DNA of 28,524 nucleotides. Origin: Nemertoderma westbladi. Its lineage: Eukaryota; Xenacoelomorpha; Nemertodermatida; Nemertodermatidae. Shown piece by piece: positions 9,787 to 18,796 of this stretch (its first letter is position 1; each line of letters begins with the position of its first letter). The translations under genes were made by a program, and so were the position numbers. The notes beneath the pieces were generated by a model. It was not told where the DNA came from and made no database searches. It was given only the letters and a program-made list of their open reading frames with translations. The stretch lies in NCBI GenBank assembly GCA_032718475.1, contig JAUCBJ010007463.1, positions 32,501 through 61,024 on the forward strand, in the 5' to 3' direction.

Positions 9787-10761
9787 TATAATGTATATAC
9801 AAACCATTTAACTAATGTACATACAAACCATTTAACTAATGTATATACAAACCATATACCCAATGTATATACAAACCATATACCCAATGTATATACAAAA
9901 CATTTAACTAATGTATATACAAACCATATACCCAATGTATATACAAACCATATACCCAATGTATATACAAAACATTTAACTAATGTATATACAAACCATA
10001 TACCCAATGTACATACAAACCATTTAACTAATGTATATACAAACCATATACCCAATGTACATACAAACCATTTAACTAATGTATATACAAACCATATACC
10101 CAATGTACATACAAACCATTTAACTAATGTATATACAAACCATATACCCAATGTATATACAAACCATATACCCAATGTATATACAAAACATTTAACTAAT
10201 GTATATACAAACCATATACCCAATGTATATACAAACCATTTAACTAATGTATATACAAACCATATACCCAATGTACATACAAACCATTTAACTAATGTAT
10301 ATACAAACCATATACTCAATGTATATACAAACCATATACCCAATGTAAATACAAACCATTTAACTAATGTATATACAAACCATTTAACTAATGTATATAC
10401 AAACCATATACCCAATGTATATACAAACCATTTAAGTAATATATATACAAACCAGATACCCAATTTACATACAAACCATTTAACTAATGTATATACAAAC
10501 CATATACCCAATATATATACAAACCATATACCCAATGTATATACAAACCATTTAACTAATCTATATACAAACCATATACCCAATGTATATACAAACCATT
10601 TAACTAATGTATATACAAACCATTTAACTAATGTATATACAAACAATATACCCAATGTATATACAAACCATTTAACTAATGTATATACAAACCATATACC
10701 CAATGTACATACAAACCATTTAACTAATGTATACAAACCATATACCTAATGTATATATATA
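9787..10761. repeat. 24-bp satellite, array S2 (about 40 units)
   Basis: A regular head-to-tail array of 24-bp units of two types: CATATACCCAA-type and CATTTAACTAA-type, each after TGTATATACAAAC or TGTACATACAAAC. Twenty-four bp equals eight codons, so both strands read open for over 300 codons (NVYTNHIP/NVYTNHLT on plus, FVYTLGIW/FVYTLVKW on minus). These frames are by-products of the repeat, not genes. Confidence 0.97.
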
Positions 10762-11084
10762 CACGAAGTGGGGCCTTCGCGCAGCACGTGACTTAAATTT
10801 AATTTAAGTACTAATTCGAAAGTATTACTGTATTAGCAAATTTTAAGCAGATTTCGCCTAATCACTTTTTACCTCTTTCATTTCTATTCAGACATTTCTG
10901 ACTCTAGCGGTATAGTGAGAACTGAAGATGGATTAGGGTCTCCAGCCCCACAAAGACACAGCCTATGGATGAATAGTACATACACGTACATCGGCCAAGT
11001 TTCATCTTGAATAACGGATAACGAAATGAGAGACGGATCTCACTTTCAGAAATTTCGTCGTATAGCGGCAGACCGATTCAATCT

Positions 11085-11108
11085 CCCCCCCCCCCCCCCC
11101 CCCCCCCC
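11085..11108. repeat. Poly-C tract (24 C)
   Basis: An uninterrupted run of about 24 C inside a diverged satellite unit. The plus strand could form an i-motif and the minus strand a G-quadruplex. Length may be inexact because such runs are error-prone in sequencing. Confidence 0.9.
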
Positions 11109-11249
11109 ACAAAGACGCAGCATGTGGTCCAGAATATATGGCAAGATTCAGCTTAAACTGATTAAAATCAATGAGACGGGAGAATCTATTCACTTTCAGG
11201 CATAAAGTAGTCCTATAGCGGGTGACTGTTGAACTGATTTTCAACAAAA

Positions 11250-12571
11250 CAAATTTTCAACTTGGCAGCTTTAAATTCGACAAAGTTATAAGCATGTCAA
11301 TATCATAACAACGACAACGATTTCACTTTCAGACATTTGGCCCTCTAGCGGCAGACTGGAGAACTGCAGATGGATTCGCCTCCTTTGAAAGTCACAGCTA
11401 ATGGTCTAATACATATCTGCCAAGTTTCAGCTTAAACGGATTAAAAGCAAAGAAATGGGAGGGCATTTAATGTTTAGACATGTGGCCCTCTAGCGGGAGA
11501 CCATTGCACTGATGGTGTCTGAAAGTCTCTCAAAAATCTCAACTTTAGCTCATATTGATACCTACAAATTTTCAACTTGGCAGCTTTAAATCCGACAAAG
11601 TTATTAGCATGTCAAAATCGTAACGACGACAACGATTTCACTTTCAGACCTTTGGCCCTCTAGCGGCAGACTGGAGAACTGCAGATGGATTCGCCTCCTT
11701 TGAAAGTCACAGCTAATGGTCTAATACATATCTGCCAAGTTTCAGCTTAAACGGATTAAAAGCAAAGAAATGGGAGGGCATTTAATGTTTAGACATGTGG
11801 CCCTCTAGCGGGAGACCATTGCACTGATGGTGTCTGAAAGTCTCTCAAAAATCTCAACTTTAGCTCATATTGATACCTACAAATTTTCAACTTGGCAGCT
11901 TTAAATCCGACAAAGTTATTAGCATGTCAAAATCGTAACGACGACAACGATTTCACTTTCAGACCTTTGGCCCTCTAGCGGCAGACTGGAGAACTGCAGA
12001 TGGATTCGCCTCCTTTGAAAGTCACAGCTAATGGTCTAATACATATCTGCCAAGTTTCAGCTTAAACGGATTAAAAGCAAAGAAATGGGAGGGCATTTAA
12101 TGTTTAGACATGTGGCCCTCTAGCGGGAGACCATTGCACTGATGGTGTCTGAAAGTCTCTCAAAAATCTTAACTTTAGCTCATATTGATACCTACAAATT
12201 TTCAACTTGGCAGCTTTAAATCCGACAAAGTTATTAGCATGTCAAAATCGTAACGACGACAACGATTTCACTTTCAGACCTTTGGCCCTATAGCGGCAGA
12301 CTGGAGAACTGCAGATGGATTCGCCTCCTTTGAAAGTCACAGCTAATGGTCTAATACATATCTGCCAAGTTTCAGCTTAAACGGATTAAAAGCAAAGAAA
12401 TGGGAGGGCATTTAATGTTTAGACATGTGGCCCTCTAGCGGGAGACCATTGCACTGATGGTGTCTGAAAGTCTCTCAAAAATCTCAACTTTTGCTCATAT
12501 TGATACCTACAAATTTTCAACTTGGCAGCTTTAAATCCGACAAAGTTATTAGCATGTCAAAATCGTAACGA
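11250..12571. repeat. 315-bp satellite, about 4.2 units, dimeric
   Basis: The box CCCTCTAGCGGCAGACTGG recurs at 11341, 11656, 11971 and 12286 (CCCTATAGCGG in the last), a constant period of 315 bp with very few differences between units. Each unit holds two related halves, marked by CTCTAGCGGCAGAC and CTCTAGCGGGAGAC about 145/170 bp apart. Older single-half copies lie upstream, with TAGCGG boxes near 10905, 11063 and 11216. The history appears to be a ~150-bp monomer, then a dimer, then amplification of the dimer. Confidence 0.95.
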
Positions 12572-12604
12572 CGAAGACAACGACGACAACGACGACGACG
12601 ACAA
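12565..12604. repeat. Imperfect (GAC)n microsatellite
   Basis: A short trinucleotide-rich stretch follows directly on the last 315-bp unit and expands an AACGACGACAACGA motif already present in each unit. It precedes the right terminus of the candidate element. Confidence 0.8.
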
Positions 12605-12668
12605 CTATTTGCATAAATTGACCCACCCCCTAACAGTGTCAATTCGCTAAGGCTCCGCCAACTTCGTG

Positions 12669-12754
12669 GCTCACTAATGTATACAAACAATATACCCAAT
12701 GTACATACAAACCATTTAACTAATGTATATACAAACCATATACCCAACGTATAT
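12669..12754. repeat. 24-bp satellite, array S3 (about 3 units)
   Basis: A short block of the same 24-bp satellite, starting after GGCTCAC and ending at CCCAACGTATAT. It lies between two non-satellite segments, as expected if both are insertions into a once continuous array. Confidence 0.9.
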
Positions 12755-12978
12755 GATGGATTATTTCACTATAAGGTAGCATTTGTAGTTTAACGTAAAA
12801 ACTTTCTAAAATCCGACGCATTTTGATTAAATGAAACGAAAGCTTTAATACCAACATATGGTGTAAATAAAATAAACATGCACATAAAGGTAGGTAGGCC
12901 TACCTTTACTTGATTAAATTACAGTAATGTAATATGCCTTTTCATATTGGTACACATAAATCCGTAGGTAATTCTATT
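12755..12978. other. AT-rich DNA, no feature recognised
   Basis: This is the beginning of a 2.26-kb non-satellite segment bounded on both sides by satellite. GTATAT occurs at both edges (12749-12754 and 15013-15018), which could be a target duplication or just satellite sequence. No gene is seen. Confidence 0.45.
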
Positions 12979-13050
12979 GGCGCAGTGGTGAGATGGTTAA
13001 GGCGTTGGTTACATTACAGATAGGTTATGAGTTCGAATCCCAGTCGGGAA
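12979..13050 (+). ncRNA. tRNA-like sequence, possible SINE head
   Basis: An A-box-like stretch (TGGTGAGATGGTTAAGGCG, Leu/Ser-tRNA-like) is followed 40 bp later by a B box (GAGTTCGAATCC, 13029-13040). This is the internal RNA polymerase III promoter layout. The stems do not pair cleanly, so this looks tRNA-derived rather than a working tRNA gene. A SINE body and tail are not evident, so it may be a fragment. Confidence 0.6.
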
Positions 13051-13097
13051 ATTTGCATTTTTGGGCAATTTATTTTCATTTGATCTAATTAGATAAG

Positions 13098-13235
13098 CCA
13101 ATGAGGTGCGTACAAAGTATGGAACGATGAGTTGGGCCAATCATAGGGCATGGAACATCTTATTGCTCCAATGTGAGGCCATGGAATGCTCTGGAAGGTT
13201 CTAGTGGATTCTATGTCCCAGATTTGCTATATAAG
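13098..13235 (+). promoter_or_regulatory. Heat-shock-type promoter: three CCAAT boxes, HSE, TATA
   Basis: CCAAT occurs at 13098-13102, 13137-13141 and 13168-13172. Six 5-bp modules follow in strict phase from 13183 to 13212: GGAAT, GCTCT, GGAAG, GTTCT, AGTGG, ATTCT. Four of these match alternating nGAAn/nTTCn perfectly, the known binding pattern of heat-shock factor trimers. TATATAAG at 13228-13235 lies 16 bp downstream, so transcription would start near 13258-13265. No heat-shock protein gene follows. It could drive a non-coding RNA, be part of a retroelement LTR, or be a captured hsp promoter. Confidence 0.6.
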
Positions 13236-15012
13236 GGCTGGTTAGCCTTCGGTTATCACTAATCTCACTTGACTTATAACTCTTATCTCCATTCTTTAGT
13301 TACATTTGTTAAGTTTCTTGTTGGAACTTATGTAAATTTGGTTGATAAACTCTTTGTAAATTACTCTAAATATACTGTAAACTTTGAACATGTATATTTA
13401 CATTTGTCCACCATTGGGACAGCCAAGCATTTGGAGGATGGCTGCCTAAACCATTAGGCAGGGAAAGATGTCCACAACACGCTAGCGCCCACATTAGATT
13501 AGCCCGCGCACCCCCTTCGCCCCTGCGAAATACTCCACCTTGCCATGCAGCGCCCGATTTCCGAGGAAGGTAAGACTTTGTTTGATGCCCTTGCCCGACG
13601 TAAGACCTATAGATCAGGGTAAGCGTGACGCCGTCCTGGGACGCCACAAAATTTAGGATCAGATAGCTAGATTCAGTCAGGAACCTGTACTGCAAATCCC
13701 TGGATTAACCTGTATTCCCTACAGGTGTGAACTATTGCCGTTCGTCAGTACGCAAGTACGTATTAGGTACAGGTAGCATATGTTCCATAATTTAGTGATT
13801 CGCAATACTGACAGTTCGGTACCGGTTTACTTTGTAGATTATACATTAGTACCCCCCCCCCCCCCTGTCTGAACCTGAGTTATTTGATCAGGCAAGGAGT
13901 ATTTCTGCTACCGGCACTTCGCTTGGCCTAGGGAGGTTTATTAATATCCTACCGCGCCTTGCCACGTACTGATAGGTATTGCTGCTAACCACCGCGGCAA
14001 CAAAATACTAGAATCAAATTTGTATACCAGATCAGCTAACGTACGGTAGCAATTAACCCCTATTTCTTATCTTACAACCAAAATCTGGTATTTGTGCCGA
14101 TCACGGGTGTAGTTACTAACACCGTAATTGCCCGGTTGAGTTGTGGATAGGAAGGAGAGAGCTTTGACGTCATTTTGTAAGTATAAAGTTCTACAGAGCG
14201 CGACTAGCTTATTTTAGTAGCTAGCGCATGGTATCGTTTCGGTCAGAAAATTACTAAAACCTAGTGAAAATATATACACCAAAATTGTTTTATTGTAACA
14301 CACCCACACACACACGCCCTAAAACATATGTACCCTTAGAGTTCTACTAGTTATAGCTTACTATAGGTCACTCTCAGGCAGAATCTATCTGTAATTTACT
14401 ATTCGTAGTTTGTAAATTTAGGATCTGATATTTTGTTACGGCAAGAAGGAGTATTTATTTATTAGACTGTGTTTTCTAGCTCACAGTATCGTTACTTTAG
14501 GCACGACCCCCTTTAGACTGATTTAGTACAGGTCAGTATTGTTACACTAGTATGTTAATCCACTAGCTCATATATAAACCATATAAATCACACCGCGGCA
14601 AGTTACGGTATTTAGTTGGCGATAGTTAGGATTCGCTGCGCGGGGAATGTTTTCCCGTGAGTTTGGTCTGTCACCGTAACTGTACATCTGCCTCACCGGT
14701 TAGAGGACAGGCATCCTTTTGTCTAGTTCGTAGGCATTAGACCCGCTCACGTACGTAGAATAGACACTAGGCTCTGTTCCTCGCCAGTAGTTGTTCTTGT
14801 ATTTGTATCTGTTTATTTAGACACCCTGGACTGGGATTTGTTGTCAGATACTGTACGAGCCCGTATACATCACTGGATCTTAGGGTAAGATACATCGTTA
14901 CTAGGATCTGGTAAGCGGTATACTACTGGACTTTACAGTAGGGAATATTCTGTAGCTTAATATTAGTAGATTTGTAGGCTTTAGGATAGTTCTTACCGTA
15001 AAGGATCTCAAA
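13236..15012 (+). other. Non-coding segment downstream of the heat-shock-type promoter
   Basis: No long ORF is present. A strong donor (GGAAG|GTAAGA, intron from 13570) and a good acceptor (ATTCCCTACAG|GTG, intron end 13724, with GATTAAC as a plausible branch point) would define a 155-bp intron. CTGCCTAA/TTAGGCAG forms a perfect 8-bp hairpin with a 4-nt loop (13442-13461). A run of 14 C lies at 13852-13865. The remainder, to the start of the satellite at 15013, is unique to my eye. A transcript, if real, would continue into array S4. Confidence 0.4.
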
Positions 15013-17421
15013 GTATATACAAACCATTTAAGTACATTTAAGTACATATACAAACCAGATACCCAATTTACATACAAACCATTTAACTAATGTATATACA
15101 AACCATATACCCAATATATATACAAACCATATACCCAATGTATATACAAACCATTTAACTAATCTATATACAAACCATATACCCAATGTATATACAAACC
15201 ATTTAACTAATGTATATACAAACCATTTAACTAATGTATATACAAACCATATACCCAATATACATACAAACCATTTAACTAATGTGCATACAAACCATTT
15301 AACCAATGTATATACAAACCATATACCCAATGTACATACAAACCATTTAACCAATGTATATACAAACCATACACCCAATGTACATACAAACCATTTAACT
15401 AATGTATATACAAACCATATACCCAATGTATATACAAACCATTTAACTAACAAACCATTTAACTAATGTATATACAAACCATATACCCAATGTATATACA
15501 AACAATTTAACTAATGTATATAAAAACCAGATACCCAATGTACAAACAAACCATTTAACTAATGTATATACAAACCATATACCCAATATACATACAAACC
15601 ATTTAACTAATGTACATACAAAGCATTTAACCAATGTATAAACAAACCATATACCCAATGTATATACAAACCATTTAACTAATGTATATACAAAACATAT
15701 ACCCAATGTACATACAAACCATTTAACTAATGAATATACAAACCATATACCCAATGTATATACAAACCATTTAACTAATGTATATACAAACCATTTAACT
15801 AATGTATATATAAACCGTAACTAATGTACATACAAACCATTTAACTAATGTACATACAAAGCATTTAACCAATGTATAAACAAACCATATACCCAATGTA
15901 TATACAACCCATTTAACTAATGTATATACAAAACATATACCCAATGTACATGCAAACCATTTAACTAATGAATATACAAACCATATACCCAATGTATATA
16001 CAAACCATTTAACTAATGTATATACAAACCATTTAACTAATGTATATATAAACCGTAACTAATGTACAAACAAACCATTTGACTAATGTATATATAGAAA
16101 CCATATACCCAACATATATACAAACCATTTAACTAATGTATATACAATGCAGATACCCAATGCACATACAAACCATTTAACTAATGTATATATAATGCAG
16201 ATACCCAATGTACATACAAACCATTTAACCAATGTATATACAAACCATACACCCAATGTACATACAAACCATTTAACTAACAAACCATTTAACTAATGTA
16301 TATACAAACCATATACCCAATGTATATACAAACAATTTAACTAATGTATATAAAAACCAGATACCCAATGTACAAACAAACCATTTAACTAATGTATATA
16401 CAAACCATATACCCAATGTATATACAAACCATTTAACTAACAAACCATTTAACTAATGTATATACAAACCATATACCCAATGTATATACAAACAATTTAA
16501 CTAATGTATATAAAAACCAGATACCCAATGTACAAACAAACCATTTAACTAATGTATATACAAACCATATACCCAATATACATACAAACCATTTAACTAA
16601 TGTACATACAAAGCATTTAACCAATGTATAAACAAACCATATACCCAATGTATATACAAACCATTTAACTAATGTATATACAAAACATATACCCAATGTA
16701 CATACAAACCATTTAACTAATGAATATACAAACCATATACCCAATGTATATACAAACCATTTAACTAATGTATATACAAACCATTTAACTAATGTATATA
16801 TAAACCGTAACTAATGTACATACAAACCATTAACTAATGTACATACAAAGCATTTAACCAATGTATAAACAAACCATATACCCAATGTATATACAACCCA
16901 TTTAACTAATGTATATACAAAACATATACCCAATGTACATGCAAACCATTTAACTAATGAATATACAAACCATATACCCAATGTATATACAAACCATTTA
17001 ACTAATGTATATACAAACCATTTAACTAATGTATATATAAACCGTAACTAATGTACAAACAAACCATTTGACTAATGTATATATAGAAACCATATACCCA
17101 ACATATATACAAACCATTTAACTAATGTATATACAATGCAGATACCCAATGTACATACAAACCATTTAACTAATGTATATATAATGCAGATACCCAATGT
17201 ACATACAAACCATTTAACTAATGTATATAGAGACCATTTAACTATTGTATACAAACCATATACCCAATGTATATACAAACCATTTAACTAACAAACCATT
17301 TAACTAATGTATATACAAACCATATACCCAATGTATATACAAACAATTTAACTAATGTATATAAAAACCAGATACCCAATGTACAAACAAACCATTTAAC
17401 TAATGTATATACAAACCATTT
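15013..17421. repeat. 24-bp satellite, array S4 (about 100 units) with ~990-bp higher-order repeat
   Basis: This is the largest block of the 24-bp satellite. Shortened junctions (CATTTAACTAACAAACC) occur near 15445, 16275, 16437 and 17288. The marker TAAAAACCAGATACCC occurs at 15521, 16351, 16511 and 17362. Spacings of 990 (15521 to 16511) and 1011 (16351 to 17362) show that a block of about 1 kb was duplicated in tandem. The 103-codon minus-strand frames at 15754-15443 and 16744-16433 read identically, so the duplication is recent. Confidence 0.95.
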
Positions 17422-17987
17422 TGTGACGGGATCAAGGGATCCCGACCGGGTTTAGTTGACTACGCGTCACCGTTTGGGATAAAATAATAGCAGTTTGTTG
17501 TTATCGCTCTGATATTCGTAATAGATAATAGCACAGTTGAATTGACAATATAATAGCAGTATACCGGTAGTGATAATGTAATATGTAGTGATGGTGACGG
17601 TGACGGTGAAAAACATCACCGGTCTGCACTGAACTGAATGACTGAGTAAACTGATTAACTGACCGGTAATAGGATAATATATGTATTCATTCCTACATTA
17701 CTTTGGCCTTTGTCCAGTGGATACTTTTCCCCGCTCCTATTGGTTGATGACCTACTTCACGCCTCTCACCTCTGTGGGAGTGCTTGCCCCCCTGCTGCTG
17801 TTACTTGCCCTCTTGAGGTGGTTTGACCTCTAACCTCCCTTTGTGTGGCTTTTGGGGTGTATGTTATCCCCGTCATTGGGTGTGATACGAGATTGGTTGT
17901 TATCAATCTCGTATCTCCAATATTGCTGAAAAAGGCGCCACTTCCCAACTTTATGGGGGTAATGAGGCGGAATTGAATCCGCTCACA
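17422..17987. mobile_element. Solo LTR inserted in the 24-bp satellite
   Basis: The 566-bp segment begins TGTGACGGG and ends GCTCACA, giving a 5-bp terminal inverted repeat TGTGA/TCACA with the canonical TG...CA ends of LTRs. CATTT is duplicated at 17417-17421 and 17988-17992, and removing the segment plus one CATTT restores a perfect satellite unit. A 5-bp duplication is usual for Gypsy-type and many other LTR retrotransposons. Inside is a perfect 12-bp hairpin (17884-17895 with 17904-17915, 8-nt loop). No coding region is seen, so it is a solo LTR produced by recombination between paired LTRs. The strand cannot be decided. Confidence 0.82.
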
Positions 17988-18345
17988 CATTTAACTAATG
18001 TATATACAAACCAATTAACTAATGTATATACAAACCAATTAACTAATGTATATACAAACCATATACCCAACATATATACAAACCATATACCCAACATATA
18101 TACAAACCATATACCCAATGTATATACAAACCATTTAACTAATGTATATACAAACCATATACCCAATGTACATACAAACCATATAACCAATGTATATACA
18201 AACAATTTAACCAATGTATATACAAACCATTTAACCAATGTATATACAAACCATTTAACTAATGTATATACAAACCATTTAACTAATTTATATACAAACC
18301 ATTTAACCAATGTATACACAAACTCCAAATATGTATTTAATGGGT
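17988..18345. repeat. 24-bp satellite, array S5 (about 15 units)
   Basis: Continuation of S4 after the solo LTR, with the same two unit types plus a CCAATTAACTAATG variant near 18000-18050. It ends near 18345 in AT-rich DNA. Confidence 0.95.
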
Positions 18346-18612
18346 GTATATAATTAAATTTAAAAGATTAACGGAAAGGATCAGGTTACAGTGTTGGTGT
18401 TTTGAATCCAAAACAATAAACATGTTTCACATTCACCTATCACAATAATATTACGATACTTTTTACCTTCCTAGCTTCCTAGCTAGCATGAGATCTATGA
18501 CAAGAAGAGACGACAAAGCCTACAACGTTTTATGTACTTTGTCGCCACACAAACGCCGTTTGCTACTAGCAGACTGTAGGCCTACTGTTTACTTAGAAGA
18601 TTATTGATTATT
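18346..18612. other. Spacer, no gene seen
   Basis: Short non-coding stretch between the satellite and LINE copy A4. No feature is recognised apart from a small CTAGCTTCCTAGCTAGC repeat near 18470-18488. Confidence 0.5.
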
Positions 18613-18796
18613 GATTATCAAAAAAGAAAGACAGGCATCTCATCTGGCTGTTATCTTTGTTGACTTCTTCAAGGCCTTTGATTCAGTCTCTCGCTCACGT
18701 ATGTTCAGCATACTTTCATTATATGGGATTCCTGATGAAATTATTGCAGCAATCAGATCAGTATACGATGGTTCGACAACATTTGTGTCTACAGTT
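18613..18796 (+). pseudogene. Family A LINE copy A4, left part (reverse transcriptase motif 3)
   Basis: Matches the A3 gene from the ELSKKK region through VIFVDFFKAFDS (motif 3, catalytic Asp) to TTFVSTV, then stops at TCTACAGTT. A five-base CATCT duplication near 18635 breaks the frame relative to A3. The continuation of the same gene (from TCTACTGTT, motif 4 onwards) is at 23856, so this copy was cut in two by an insertion. By chance the frame reads on into element B until a TGA at 18854. Confidence 0.88.

Larger units (their letters stand above)
10762..12668. mobile_element. Candidate non-autonomous element with inverted ends and core tandem repeats (HINE/MITE-like)
   Basis: The segment sits between two blocks of the 24-bp satellite. 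Its ends are inverted: CACGAAGT at 10762-10769 and ACTTCGTG at 12661-12668, with CCTTCGCG and its near complement (CGCTAAGG) further in, so the imperfect terminal repeat spans about 20-24 bp. Just inside the left end is an 8-bp hairpin (ACTTAAAT/ATTTAAGT, 10791-10809). Near the right end is a 7-bp hairpin (AATTGAC/GTCAATT, 12616-12644). The interior is 150/315-bp tandem repeats followed by a GAC-type microsatellite. This layout matches the described plan of helentron-associated elements (DINE-1/pearl type), but no transposase or Rep protein is present. The assignment is inference. Confidence 0.5.

Noticed and set aside
9720-10749. Long ORFs on both strands (NVYTNHIP and FVYTLGIW repeats), also at 15028-17278 and 17951-18353
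   Set aside because: The 24-bp period is a multiple of three, so open frames on both strands follow automatically. Simultaneous opposite-strand ORFs with pure repeats are not evidence of genes.
13269-13457. 62-codon ORF after the heat-shock-type promoter as its gene
   Set aside because: Starts at a TTG, has no recognisable domain and is within chance length for AT-rich DNA.
12755-15012. Complete LTR retrotransposon
   Set aside because: No paired long repeats and no gag or pol coding similarity could be seen, so only a promoter-bearing segment is annotated.
9787-18345. CRISPR-like regular repeats
   Set aside because: Units are contiguous with no unique spacers, and the context is clearly eukaryotic.
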